Assembly (NCBI GenBank): GCA_963922205.1
Contig: CAWUHX010000015.1
Coordinates: 1,922,001 to 1,986,000 of the forward strand
Reading direction: 5' to 3'
Origin: Romanomermis culicivorax
Taxonomy: Eukaryota; Nematoda; Enoplea; Mermithida; Mermithidae
DNA: 64,000 nucleotides
Position 1 is the first letter of the stretch, and each line of letters starts with the position of its first letter. Below are positions 19,451-30,904 of this stretch, piece by piece. A program made the position numbers and the translations under genes. Under the pieces are notes generated by a model. It had not been told where the DNA came from and did not search any database. It saw only the letters and a list, made by a program, of their open reading frames with translations.

Positions 19451-20163
19451 GCGACAAGTATTCAAATTCTTTAAGTCGGTAGCTGTTGTGCATTAAGCCT
19501 ACTTCCATGTAGTACTATATCATTGACTTTGAGAATATAGAGTATGATTGATCCAATAGCGGTTGCCTAAAACTTCGATAGCTTTTTGAGGAATGGAGAA
19601 CGATCCATAATCGAGTCTTTAATGGAAAGCTGAACTGACCGTAAACGTGTGTAGTGAAATAAAAGTTGGAAAGGTTATTATTGACTGAAGCATTGGATCT
19701 GCAGTTGAGATGTCGAATGCACCATTGGTGTATAAGAAAGAGTTATTACAATTTGAAGTTGAATTTTGATTATTTAGTGTTTTTTGATTCAGTGCGTTAG
19801 AAAAATATTGAAACGTCTCTTTTGTCTTTGATCTTTTTTCCTCTCCACCATTCAGATGACAAATCAAAGGAACAAAAATCTAATTTTCTTTATATTTTGA
19901 GGGACAACAATTTACCTCAATAACCTTAATCCGATACAGCATGGCTATAAATCGAAACTAATCAGGGTGAATTTCTAATCATCAGCAGTTTATCGTATTC
20001 GTCACCAGATTTCAATTTGAAGGAATAATTGAAGATATGCGTTATTCGGCCTGAAATTTCCATACAGTGTTATAGCCTTTAACCTTGACGCCAGATTTAA
20101 GGTCAGTACGCCCTTATACTACTGCACCTGCTGCTTCAACTGCTTTTACAGAAATAAGGCCAT
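19451..20163. other. Upstream region of the chemoreceptor gene
   Basis: No supported exon. Presumed promoter and outron. ORFs on either strand are short and lack context. Confidence 0.35.
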
Positions 20164-20170
20164 CTTTTCA
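20164..20170 (+). promoter_or_regulatory. Splice acceptor just upstream of the receptor ATG
   Basis: TTTTCAG, the nematode 3' splice consensus, 24 bases before the ATG at 20195. With no convincing upstream exon it could be a spliced-leader trans-splice site or the acceptor of a 5' UTR intron. The choice is inference. Confidence 0.5.
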
Positions 20171-20194
20171 GAAGATTTCGTCGTGATTCTCGTC

Positions 20195-20791
20195 ATGGAC
20201 ACTCAATGGGAAATATATTTCGTTGCTAGTTCACATATGCTAATCGGTCTATGTTCAGCTTGCATGTACATCGTGTACTTGGTGAGCGTTTTCAACGACA
20301 AGTCTTTAATGGCGATACCATACTACAAAATCACGATCTTCATGAGCACTGCAGACATCGTACAACTATTGGGGGCTGGTTTCGTGCCCGGGCTATTCGT
20401 ACTTGCCCAAAGCACTGGGCCATTCTGGTTGAACAAAGTAATTGGTGGCGTGCTTTCTGGAGCATGGTTCGTCTATTCATTCTTTGTACACCTTATTGCC
20501 ATTAATCGATTTTGCTACATGTATTTGAGCCCGCAAACTGTTAAAAGAATTTTCAGTTCCAGAAACATTGCTATTATGGTGATCATCGGACACGTTTATG
20601 GACTTCTGTGGTTGATTGTGTTGCTAACTCCTTACTGTGATATAATGTTCGATCTGAAATATTTCTACTATGCTTATTCCGAACAGCGACTATCCAGAAT
20701 GGCAAGAAGTGTTGAAATCGTAATAGATGTGTTTACCGGATTCGCCCTTATATTCTGGTATTCACTTGTTCTGATGAAGCTAAAGCTGAAA
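20195..20791 (+). CDS. Chemoreceptor exon 1 (TM1-TM5)
   Basis: Starts MDTQWEIYFVASSHML and ends KLMLK-like at KLKLK before GTAATT. The reading continues open to a TAA at 20888, but the added 32 residues are not membrane-like, so splicing at 20791 is preferred. Confidence 0.75.
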
Positions 20792-22527
20792 GTAATTTCA
20801 TATTCATCAAATTTTGTGGTCAATTGTCTTCATTGGCAATTCAGTATATTAACAAATGTCAAAATAAGAGTAAATTCTGGAGTCGCATAACGAGCCTTCT
20901 TTACACAGAACTTTGCATAAAAGTGCAAAACAATGAAATTCTGTACTTGATCTAAGTAACAAAGAAAAGATATATATATACACTAGCATATAATAGAACT
21001 ATAGCATATTTTTCAATAAACAACCTATGTAAACGGCACTGTTTTTTGTATTTCACATAATGGTCTTGAATACAAACGAAAATTTCGACCGCATTTGAAC
21101 TCACGCAATTCTGGAAGAGCGCCTTTATCTTCATTTTAGACACTAAAAATGACAAAAAAAATTTAAAATGCCAAAATACTCCGAATTGTCGCAAATTTAT
21201 GCGATCTCTCATTTTCCATGTCATTCTTTAAATTTTAACTATACTACAAGACCATCATGAGATTGTCTCTTCTGAGCTCCTGCTTGTTCATGGAGATCTT
21301 GATTTGTGCCTTCAAGTCATTGGTCCATGAAACTTCGGTGTATACATTCAGCTGTAGAATAAGTTAAATATTAAAAGCATTGCTTTTCATGTCCCCGGAA
21401 GCTTATGAGGCCAACGGCATAGTTGAGCAGTCCAGCTCTTCATATTTTCTTTGAACTAATGACTTCGTGAAAGATTCCAGTGTATTCATACGAGAATTAT
21501 AGAATAAAATGACGAATTTATTTTTTAATTCGAGAAATAAACAGCGGTTTTGAAAACTTCGAGATAAAGTTTTTGAATTTACTACATCTATTTGAACGTC
21601 AAAAGCATCAAATTTTAGCTTGGTCAAACGCTGAAATGTGGAAATTTTCTCTGCGCTGTGCGCCGAGAATTTTTTAAAATATAACTGCAAGTACAAACGG
21701 TTTTGGGACGATCGCTTGTCCTGATAATAGTGATAATGAAAAAATAGTGATACGCGGAGACATTTTTGCAAAAAGTTCTCCATATGATACCGGGCTGTCT
21801 TTACACTTCAACAGATAAGCTTTCAAAGTTCACAAAAATTCAGAATTATACATTTTAGTCAGGAGCAGTATTGCAGTTTTCATGATGCTCTATCGAATAC
21901 AGGTTTTTCCAAAATGTGCGCTTCAGTGGCTGTACAAATTAGCAAAGTTTCGACATTTCACCCCATTTAAGCAAGTCTTAATGTGAACTAGGCGCATGCA
22001 AAAAGTTCATTTTCAAATGCGCTTCCGAATAGAAAAAATCCAAAGAAATCCATAGACATCGCAAGCCAGCATTTCTTTTTTCAAGTTCTTGTCCTAACTA
22101 CTGCAGTCAACCTAAAAAAGCCGGAAGTTTATGCAGGTTGTTCATGATTTGCAAGAACATTTTCATCACATAATGAGATTAAATTTTGACGTGATAGAAA
22201 AATTACTAATCTATTTTCAGCAATCATCAAATTAATCGTAATTCATTGAATTTTCTTCTCAAGAGTCATACAATAACGAATCAATCGATAGCATCAAGTA
22301 CGAAAAAACTTGAATACAAGGTGATATGGCAAGGGTCGATTCTATGTTTTATGACGTGCTTGGTAATATTTTCCTGGTTTGGGATTCCGCTAATCACGGA
22401 CAACGATGTGGTCACTCTTTGTACGAATTACGTGTGGCTAGGCAGCTCAGTTACGAATGTGGTCACGTATCTTATTTTCAACAAGTGGGTTATCCCTAAG
22501 TTTCAGGAAAAACGGACAACTGGCTAG
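20195..22527 (+). CDS. Nematode 7TM chemoreceptor (Srt/Srx-like), two exons
   Basis: Exon 1 (20195-20791) codes 199 residues with five hydrophobic helices at about 7-29, 43-67, 80-108, 123-145 and 173-195. An AINRF motif after helix 3 stands where DRY-like motifs occur. Exon 2 (22264-22527) adds helices 6 and 7 and a short basic tail, ending at TAG; 286 residues in all. A GTAATT donor after KLKLK (phase 0) joins a TTCTTCTCAAG acceptor. A better-looking TTTTCAG at 22214-22220 would put exon 2 out of frame unless another exon lies between. Such receptors sit in the ciliary or plasma membrane of sensory neurons; the ligand is unknown. The start is the ATG below the TTTTCAG, not the upstream in-frame GTG. 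It is somewhat shorter than usual for the family, and the exact family is uncertain. Confidence 0.72.
20792..22263 (+). other. Chemoreceptor intron
   Basis: 1472 bases. A 36-codon ORF at 21257-21367 (begins MRLSLLSSCLFME) is the only coding-like item, and it joins neither exon convincingly. No transposon with clear ends seen. Confidence 0.5.
22264..22527 (+). CDS. Chemoreceptor exon 2 (TM6-TM7 and tail)
   Basis: After SHTITNQSIASSTKKLEYK come two hydrophobic helices (VIWQGSILCFMTCLVIFSWF and LGSSVTNVVTYLIFNKWV) and a short tail ending in RTTG. Its hydropathy completes a seven-helix protein with exon 1. The open frame continues upstream to the TTTTCAG at 22220, so the true acceptor may be either site. 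Confidence 0.7.
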   Translation, partial: SHTITNQSIASSTKKLEYKVIWQGSILCFMTCLVIFSWFGIPLITDNDVVTLCTNYVWLGSSVTNVVTYLIFNKWVIPKFQEKRTTG

Positions 22528-24520
22528 ACTGTGATCATACTTACTATAGACCAGAGTTCCACTTATTGGCAATTTTTTCCAAATGAGCCTATGACGGCTC
22601 AAGATGCTTATGCAAATGAAAAACTTGCATGGTAGATCTAACCCCTTTTTAAAGCTGACTGTAGTAACCCTCGAAAATTTCTAATTTATGCTGCACGATG
22701 AAATCACTGTTTTTTCGTATTTCCGTCTAAATATTTCATCGAGGCTCATTTGAAGTTAGGTTGACTATATAGTACCATATTCAGTTCGCGACTTACCCGG
22801 AAAGACATCGTAAATACCTTTTTCAAGGTCACCATATTGATCACCTTCTTGTTGTCTTAAATCAATCTTGTCGTCATTCCTTGATCAATTCTACGCTCGA
22901 GAAAATTCGGATACTCATTTTTTCACTGTTTTGAAGTGCTAGGTCTGAAATTCTCACCCAATAGCCGAATGTAATTTTGTGCCTCAGATTTTTGAACAAT
23001 TTCGAACATTTAGGGTCACTGAGTGATTATATCGAAAAACTTGGTCTTAAAACAGGGTATTCCAACACAATTTTGAGAATTGTAGGCTACACATGTATTG
23101 AATCACAACATAAGATAGATATCTTGAACCATCTCACGAAGCTCTTTCTGAAATAGTCATGAGATAACGTCAAATAAAATTAAGAAAAATTTTCCAGTGT
23201 GTGAACCACTGTTTTTTCGTATTATCCCCTGTTCAATGTTCCACCGAGTTAAAAACTGATTTTTTCGACGTCCAAATAAAAAATTTGATAGACAGTAAAG
23301 AATCCACCAACTTCGCCTCGGATTCTAGCTGCACAACATTGTTTTGCTTGCTTCAAAAGTTTGAAAAAACAGTACAAAAGCTATCGTATCACAACATCCC
23401 TAGCACCTCGAAACATATCCATTTGTTTTGAAAATAGGATAGATGTTATGAAATCACACACTGATTCTTATAAGGTCATGGTTAATTGCTGATATGATAT
23501 AGTCTTACAGTGACTGTCAGATAGAGCAATAAAATAACCAAATTTTATTGTCTGTACGATTGGCGTCATTCTTTTCTATTTTACAATTGTGCAAAAAATT
23601 GCTAGGCAACGAGAAATTCGGAAATATTTTCTTCTAAAACACTGAAAAAAATTGCTCTTCAAATTTGAACTTTTGAGATATAACTATAATTTTGTGCTAT
23701 AAACTATCAATTATCCTTATACATGAAATTGCTGTAATGACAAGAAAATGAATCACAATATTTTGCAGAGCCTTGCGAGAATAATCAACGTGATTTCCTA
23801 CATCAATATAAAAAATTTATGAAGCATTGAAAAGCAATTCCACAATGTGATCTAGCGTGTGCGTAATCTTGAATTCTAATGCTTGAAATCTCAATATCAT
23901 GGGCATGCTTTCCCGTGCGTCGGAATCTTCATTTTGCTCTTACGTAAAATTTTGAATTCTAATGTGTGGCATTTTGATTATTTTTTGAAAAATTTTGAAA
24001 AATCCTTTGTTTTAATTGCACGAAATCTTTTTTTCGTCATCGTGAAAAATTTTAATTTTGTCTGCGTCGTGAATATTTGGAAATCATGTTCATCTTGATT
24101 GCTCACTTGGAATTTTGACTTGATTTTCTTGTCAACGTCATAAATTGTTATCAAAACTTGATTTATGATCTGCGTTTTTCAAACCTTCATCAAAAGTGTT
24201 GTAAAAATTTTCCAAGCTCAGCACAAATTTTGTTCTCAAATGCGACAAAAAATCAAGGGGCTTTCTTCGTATATTTGTTATATTTCAGAAAAATCAGGCA
24301 AAAATTTGTTTCGATTTTGTCCCCGAGAAACTGGAGGGTCGAGCCGACAATATCGACGTTGGTAGTAGTCAAGCCAATTCCACAAAGTTGATATAGAAAG
24401 AACGATTGAGGTATTTTTGAATAGTTGCTTGGCAAATATAGCAATAAAGTTTGAACTAAATCTGTACTCTTGATTTGGATCTTCGTTCAATAAACCATGG
24501 CTTTTTTGATGACTTTTACT
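22528..24520. other. Intergenic, nothing recognised
   Basis: AT-rich flank between the receptor and the foldback element. GAGCCTATG / ACTATAG-type words near 22580 and 22770 suggest an old MITE, but no ends can be fixed. Confidence 0.4.
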
Positions 24521-24615
24521 GGTCTATTCCCGAGTGAGCGGTTCCGAAGTGAGCGATTCTCAAATGAACGAATTCCCAAGTGTACGAATTCCCAATTGGG
24601 CAATCTCCTAACGAG
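24521..24615. repeat. Left-arm array of ~16-bp units
   Basis: About six diverged units around GAGCGATTCTCAAAT / GAACGAATTCCCAAG. They are the inverted form of the units at 26405-26555. Confidence 0.7.
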
Positions 24616-24841
24616 TGATCGAGAATGTAATAACACTTTCTTCATATTTTTCTCCTTTATCTTATATTTTTCTTTGTATGTATTTCTTTTTTCTTTCGTT
24701 TTCTGTGTGTATTATTTATGTTTTCGTTTTTTGTATGTTTTTACGTTTTCGTCTTTTGTCTCTGCTTTCTTTCATTTTTTCCTTTTTGTCATCTTATTTT
24801 TTTCTTTCTTTGCTCATGATACAACACAATACAAGAGGTCA

Positions 24842-24993
24842 TTTTGAATAACCGCAGTCCCCCGTATAATTCTTGCACAGTTCGGCATGCTTGAGTGTTT
24901 CATCGTTGTAAGTATGAAAATCTTCATAAAAAACATAAACAAAACAATGATGGAACAAACAAAACATCAAGAGAATGGAAACGCCAACAAAAA
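24842..24993 (-). other. Short ORF remnant in the foldback element
   Basis: The minus strand reads a hydrophobic stretch (FIFVGVSILLMFCLFHHCF) and then a polar tail ending ELCKNYTGDCGYSK with a stop. Composition looks coding-like, but the reading is cut on its upstream side by the Harbinger insertion. No family recognised; it may be part of a lost internal gene of the foldback element or chance. Confidence 0.25.
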
Positions 24994-25005
24994 TGAAGAC
25001 ATTAA

Positions 25006-25897
25006 GGCCCGTATGCCAGAAGGTGGAGCAGAATACTCCACGGAGTAGGCTAATCCGAGGAGTAGCCACTCCCCCGGAGTAAGCTAATCCACCGACTAGC
25101 TAGTCCTCGGATTACTCTAATCCACGGATTTTCTTTTTCGGCATTCCAAAAAGTGGAGTAGTGGCGGAGTTCGTAATCCGTGGATTAAACTGTGGAGTAG
25201 TGGCAAGAAAACAAGAAAGAAAGTCGTCACATTTTTCACAATGGATTTCTGCTGTTCATCATCGATTGATTGATTTTATTACTTTTCCCTGCAAGACCAC
25301 TTTATCGACTTAATCGGTTTTTTCTGCAAGACCACTTTGATGCTTTGCTTTTTGCTAATCTGCTTATATGAAACTTGTGCGATGAGCAACAAAAAAAGAG
25401 GTGATATTTTTCCTATCAAAATTGACACTTTCGGTTTATTAGATTGATATTGTAGTTGGAAGTCGAAATCACTATACATTTCGAATGGATCTGATCTTCG
25501 AAAAAGAACTCGTTTAATGTTGTTTGCATGCTCGTTTTCCTCGTCCAAACTTCTCAAAAAATTGATGAAATCAACAACTTCCATAGTTATAGTGTTGTAA
25601 ATCAGTCTTACTCCACCGAATACACCTGCCCGATGCAGGTTTAGGAAAAGACTTGAAAAAACGTTTTTTAGTCCACTGTTTACTCCACTCTTCTTTCTGG
25701 CGTGGCCGAAAAAAGATAAACCACTGATTACTCCGCTGTTTAATCCGTGAATTAGCCTACTCCGCTTTCTGGCATACCGATTTAATCTACTCTACTCTTC
25801 TCTTTACTCCTCCTGGAATGCCAACTGGAGATAATCCAGGAAATAATCCATCGTTTATTCCATGGAGTAGGCTAATCCACCTTAGGGCATACGGGCC
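25006..25897 (-). mobile_element. PIF/Harbinger deletion derivative, TAA target duplication
   Basis: 892 bp with ends GGCCCGTATGCC and GGCATACGGGCC, flanked by TAA at 25003-25005 and 25898-25900. A TWA 3-bp duplication is diagnostic for PIF/Harbinger. Sub-terminal GGAGTAGGCTAATCC-type words recur in both orientations. An internal minus-strand ORF (25279-25584) still resembles the N-terminal part of a Harbinger nuclease. Confidence 0.82.
25279..25584 (-). pseudogene. Harbinger transposase N-terminal remnant
   Basis: About 100 residues starting MEVVDFINFLRSLDEENE. The part RRSDPFEMYSDFDFQLQYQ matches the usual 'R-DPF-Y-D-DF-RYR' region ahead of the catalytic domain. The catalytic DDE part is absent, so the ORF cannot supply an active transposase. 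Confidence 0.55.
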
Positions 25898-26404
25898 TAA
25901 GAATAAGTGAAAATAGGAAGAAAGGCATTAGAAAAAGAAAAAAACATGAAAAAAGTGACAAGAAAGAAAAAACAACATAGAGAAAGCAGCAAGAAAGAAA
26001 AAATAATGTAAAAAAGGATAAAAACAGAAAGAATCAGGAGTGTAGAAAAATAAAAAGATGAAGAAGCAAAAGCAAAAAACTAAGATGAAAAGTAAATAAG
26101 AATGAAGAGAAAATCGCAAAGGATAAAATTAAATAGGAAATAGAGCGTGCCGAATTGTGGAAAAATTATATGGGAGACAATGCATATTAAAAATGACAAC
26201 TTGTAATATATTTTTTCATGAGCAAAGAAGAAAAAAGTAGATGACAAGAAAAAAGAAAATGAAAGAAAGCAGTGACAAAAGATGAAAACATAAAAACGTA
26301 CATAAATCAAAACATGAATAATTCACAGAGCCAAAAGAAAAAAGAAATACATACAAAGAAAAGAATAAGGTAAAGATGGAAAATATGAAAAAAGTGCTAT
26401 CACA

Positions 26405-26555
26405 CTCTCTATTGCTCGTTTGGGACCGCACAATTGGGAATTCGCTCATTTCGAAATTCGCTTAATTGGGAATCGCTCACAAAGGAATCGATCAATGGAA
26501 ATTTGCTCACTTGGGAATTCGCTCATTTGAGAATCGCTCACTTTGGAAATAGACC
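26405..26555. repeat. Right-arm array of ~16-bp units
   Basis: About nine diverged units around AATTCGCTCATTTGGG, with A/T changes mainly in the spacer part. Inverted relative to the left arm. Confidence 0.7.
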
Positions 26556-27112
26556 GTTGTGACCTGCTGCATCGATCGTTCTTTATGAATGGAATGAACT
26601 ATAGAAGTCTCAAGCAGATTTTCTAGACTGTTGCATTTCGGTGTTTCAAAGTAGCTTAAAATAATTTCCTTATATATTGTGCTTTTTCAAATGAGTAACA
26701 TAATGTTTATGCAAATAAAAAACCTGCCTGCGCCTTAGCCTAACAGTAAGTCCATATCTTCTTTTCCTCACTATTGTGAAATAGAGAAAATTTCAATTTT
26801 TGTTGCTTAATTGGCAAAGAAAAAACAATTTGTAGTCGCGGACACCTTTCTTTCGTAAGATTACTGTAGCAGAAACCAAAAACATGAGACAAAAGAATAT
26901 CAACGTACCTATTCCTCTCATTTTTCTCTTTTGCATTTTGAGCATTGCGCCAATGAAGCACACTTGTAAAATATTAAATCGCAGTACGACAAATTCCACG
27001 AAATCAGATCGGTCGACCCGCCACGCCCATCAAGTTTCAGCAGATGGTGCTTTTGGTGCTTTGCTTTTGCATGTGCTCGATATCTTCGGAACAGAAAGAA
27101 TTGAAGAGTATC
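26556..27112. other. Unique sequence left of the duplicated block
   Basis: Present once only. A 47-codon minus-strand ORF (26936-26793, MQKRKMRGIG then a hydrophobic stretch) could be a signal-anchor exon, but no partner exon was found. Confidence 0.35.
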
Positions 27113-29872
27113 AGCACAGAAAATCTCAATATGTCGATGCCAAATCAGCGAAATTTCATCAATTTTCCAAAATATGTTGCTGTGTTCTTCGTTTTATCAA
27201 TATTACATTGATAAATTTCCACAGATTTTACGGATTATTTATCCAATGCCCGTTTATTTCCAATATCTAGCTTTTCAAATAAATTACACTTCATAGGCAT
27301 ACGTTTGTTATTGTTTTTTTTTTTCAATAAATTGTTCTCCGATATTTCGTACACATGAAGGAGTTTTGTTTATTATTTTTGTTGTTTTTAACCAAAAAAG
27401 CGTCAGTTCAGGATCTCCTATGGCTATGTCTCATCTATAATTCATAACTTATTCTCGTTCCTTTTTTCGTGTGTTTTTTTGTGGGCAACGTCTGTCAAAT
27501 TTTTTGTGCATTGTGTTATTGTTATTGTACGGTTTAGAGACGTATTATGCTTTTAAATTTAAAATTGATAGAAAATAGTACTTTTGTCAAAACCTTTCAC
27601 ATTGAGCTTTTATTGTAAATTTTTTACTTATTAATTTGTTGAGGTTAGTTAAGTATGCTCACAAATTTTGAGTCCTATTCGTCAAATGTGGTTGAAGAAG
27701 ACCGTATGAAAATAAATAGTATTTGCCTTTTCATTTTTTATTTATTTATTCATTTATTTATTTTTTAGTTTCTTTTACTTTTCAGCTTTTTATAGCTTTT
27801 TATTTTTTAGTTTTTAAAGTTTTTTTCATATTTTGTTTTTTCATTTGGTTTTTATTTTTTATTATTTATGTATGATAGAAATAGGATTTTTTAGCAGCTT
27901 TCGAGAACAGAATTTAGATTATCTGGCATTGAGAATTTCTATCAATCGAGCCAATGTTCCATTGGTTGCACAGTAGCGTTTGTTTTGCCAAGTTTGAGCC
28001 GATTTTCAGATAAAAAGAGGCTTGAAACTTAAAAATGCATTCCTAGAAACGATGTCAAATGTTCACTATTTCCTGGAACAAATAATGAAGAATCGATTTG
28101 TTAGGCAATAAAATTATGCATAACTTTTGGTCAAATTTTAGAGCATTTGCTGTGAATGACATTGCAGGCGGATTGAAATTTGATCTCTAATATCCATGAA
28201 TATACGCGTTGCTACTACCTTGAGCTGTGTAGGTATGAAAACATAAAATTGTTAGTAATACTCGTGAAATAATTCCATCCAGTTTTACTTGATTACTCTT
28301 ACACTAAAGTACAGTAATTGTGCACTTGCATCAGTCTTCATATTGGTTTTTAGTGAGTTGTTCAGTTGAAGTAAATATCTTATCATTTGTTTACGTTAAG
28401 CTAATGGTTATAGATCTTTGATGAGATTCTATTTGGGAACACTGTAATAGAATTGTAAGGCTGTAAGCTTATTGCGTGAAAGTTACTGTATGTAAGGGTT
28501 TATAAACATATCAAATATTCAATCCGCTGAACAACAGGTAAAAAATGTTATTCTAGTTGCCATTCTATATGTTACTTTGGTTACTTTGAGAAGTCTCACG
28601 TAACAATGTTTTAACCGTCATTATGTGGTTGTGACCGGCTATTGCTGAAGAAAATAAAAAAGAAAATAGAAAGCATAAAGATAACCTACGAGAAGGTTTA
28701 AACAATATAAAGTGGTGGATGACACAAAACTTCAGGTGACCGCTTCTTTTTACTATTGTGAAAGCCATGAACAGTACATTTTCTTTGTTTTCGACATTTT
28801 CACACTATACGATAGACTTGCTTGCAATTTTAAAACTGTCCTAACAACTCAACTTTTCCGCTACAATCAGTAATATGTAAAAATTTCATTGTGCACAGCA
28901 GTGTTTCAACCAAAATATCGAAAGTAATGTTCATCTTTCTAGCTCAAAAATGAGAATTCATACCCAAAAAATCAGTATCAGCTTCTATTTGAACTAAATA
29001 TAATATTTATGCGCATTACGTTGATACTCGTTTTATCATCTATTGTTTGCTTTCGAAGGTATGAATCCAGTTTCTTCGTTTTCGATTACTGAATCAATAT
29101 CAGCCAAGACTCAAAATTTATTATTCATAATTTAATTTGCTGATAAAACATGTTCATAAGTTGCTACATATGAGAATGCTTCCTTCTATTCACAATTAAA
29201 ACGTTATCCGCACTAATGTAGGTCATTCATAATAAATCTAAAGAATGCAGAGTAGAGTGGGTCATAAAAGGTATCCAGGCAATGTATCGAAGTGCAGCAA
29301 CAAGCCAGTGGAGTTTCTTATGGAACATTGTCCATTTCTTTCTGTTAGAGTATGTTAGCGGATTCGAATTTCATAAACTTTAGATTTGACTTCAGATATC
29401 AGTCGATCTTCTCATCCTTTTCCTTCACGAATTTAACGCCTCTGGCAGTTGCACTTGGTAAATTTCGCTTGTTGGGTACATTCGTGTGGTTTTCAGCATC
29501 TTCGTTTTGAGGCCTAACAGAAATTTTGCGTCCGATTGATCCCTCTAGCACCAACGGATTTTCATAAAAGGTTTCTCCACTTCAGTGCGAGCATAAGACA
29601 AAAGCTGAGCAGCTCAAGCTTACTGTCTGCTTTTTTAAGACTTGCAGATTGAAAAATGACTAAAATAATCTCTTCAAAATCGTCTTCAAACTTTTTATCA
29701 TCACTGTAGAATTTTTTAGACAAAAATTATTATGAATTAGTTCAGTTTGCTTGCAAATTTTCATCTCTTAGCGGAAAATTACAAAAATATGGCGTAAGTG
29801 GTTGCCTAGCATGAAGGCATTATAAGCAAAAAGCAAACTTTGGCATGTTCGTTCCTCATCCAGCCGTAAAAT

Positions 29873-29935
29873 CCAATCTCATAGCCAATCTCACACAATT
29901 TGCCAATCTCATAGCCAATCTCACACAATTTTATT
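29873..29935. repeat. Short tandem repeat (~29-bp unit)
   Basis: Two units containing CCAATCTCATAGCCAATCTC. The same pair is present at 40115-40177 in copy 2. Confidence 0.6.
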
Positions 29936-30141
29936 TCTACATAAATTGCCATGATGTCGAATTACGTTTTGTTTTTGTTTTCGACATTTGTGATGTAGTT
30001 CCGCGGCTGCGAAACCCATATCGTGAAAAATATTCCTTTTTTAAGTGCTGTTTATAATTTGATTAATTTTTTTTCAGTTTTTTAATGCATTTAGTCTATT
30101 GCTGAGAAAAACAATGCTTCGATATTGTTTTCATTCAACTG

Positions 30142-30245
30142 GCACATGTAACAGCTCTTGGAGCTCGGGAACCGAAAAAGGTGTCTGGGAGTAGTCAGTA
30201 ATTTCTCACACTTGAGGTGTCTGTTTCGAAATTCTCTCCAAAAAA
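30142..30245. mobile_element. Decayed CATACATGTAA-family MITE fragment
   Basis: GCACATGTAACAGCTCTTGG onward follows the left part of the family (G-rich block, GTCAGTAATTTC, then a TCTCTCC block). The counterpart in copy 2 is at 40385-40488. Confidence 0.45.
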
Positions 30246-30653
30246 ATTGAATGATTTTGGGACGACAGGAATTCGTAGCACAAAAATTGTTGAGCTATGG
30301 TTTGCCTTTGTATAATTACTCGTAAATAGAAAAAAAAGATAGAAATTATCAAAATCCTCTCCACACAGCTTTTATAGAATGATTTTTCAATCGAAAAATG
30401 GTCAAAAGTTAGTTGAATAGGCTCACATATTTCTAGTATTTTGTAACACGTGGCTTTGAAGGAAACGGTAAAAATAGTGAAATGATACTTGCTTTCCACT
30501 TTCATTGTTTAGAAACATTCGAAGCAAGACAGACTATAGTTTTTTATCAAATTTATTTTTCTAGCCGTAGGATCCGAATACTCTGCTAGACACACGGTCG
30601 AAAATTTATGGGTGTTCTCAGGCCGGTTCAAGTGCTTTCAAACGTTTGCTTGA

Positions 30654-30904
30654 CTATAGTCTGTTTTTCTTGAAATGCTTCTAAATAATGAAAGTATAAA
30701 GCAAGTAGTATTTCAGATTTTCACGATTTGCTGATGAACAATATATCGTACAGGACTGGAAACTTGTGAGCATATTGACCTAACCTTTAACAATTTTTAG
30801 AGCAAAAGATTTTACAGAAAGAGCTCCATGTATGCATTTTTGACGACAGTACTGATTTGTGTCACTTTTCTATTTGGAAGCATTTTATAAAAAACAGACT
30901 ATAG
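30654..30904. mobile_element. MITE with CTATAGTCTGTTTTT ends
   Basis: 251 bp with perfect 15-bp inverted ends CTATAGTCTGTTTTT / AAAAACAGACTATAG. TA steps at both edges would fit a Tc1/mariner-type TA duplication, but this is not proven. Relatives occur at 32611, 50635, 61009 and 62011, and the duplicate at about 40894-41144. Confidence 0.75.

Larger units (their letters stand above)
24521..26555. mobile_element. Foldback transposon with 16-bp repeat arrays in its arms, interrupted
   Basis: Ends GGTCTATT and AATAGACC. Arms of about 330 bp (24521-24850 and 26210-26555) are inverted repeats of each other. Each begins with an array of about 16-bp units close to TCGCTCATTTGAGAAT and continues as a pyrimidine tract (purine on the other arm). 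Between them lie a short minus-strand ORF and, at 25006-25897, a PIF/Harbinger derivative that arrived later. Without it the element would be about 1.14 kb. No clear target duplication. Confidence 0.72.

Noticed and set aside
24278-24490. Minus-strand 70-codon ORF next to the foldback element
   Set aside because: No ATG at the start, no recognisable domain, no phase-compatible neighbours.
26793-26936. Minus-strand 47-codon ORF with signal-anchor look
   Set aside because: A GTACGT donor inside it is possible, but no downstream exon in phase could be found toward 24 kb.
26884-27270. 128-codon plus-strand ORF ending in copy 1 of the duplicated block
   Set aside because: The part present in both contig copies differs by several amino-acid changes, with no family resemblance and no splice support.
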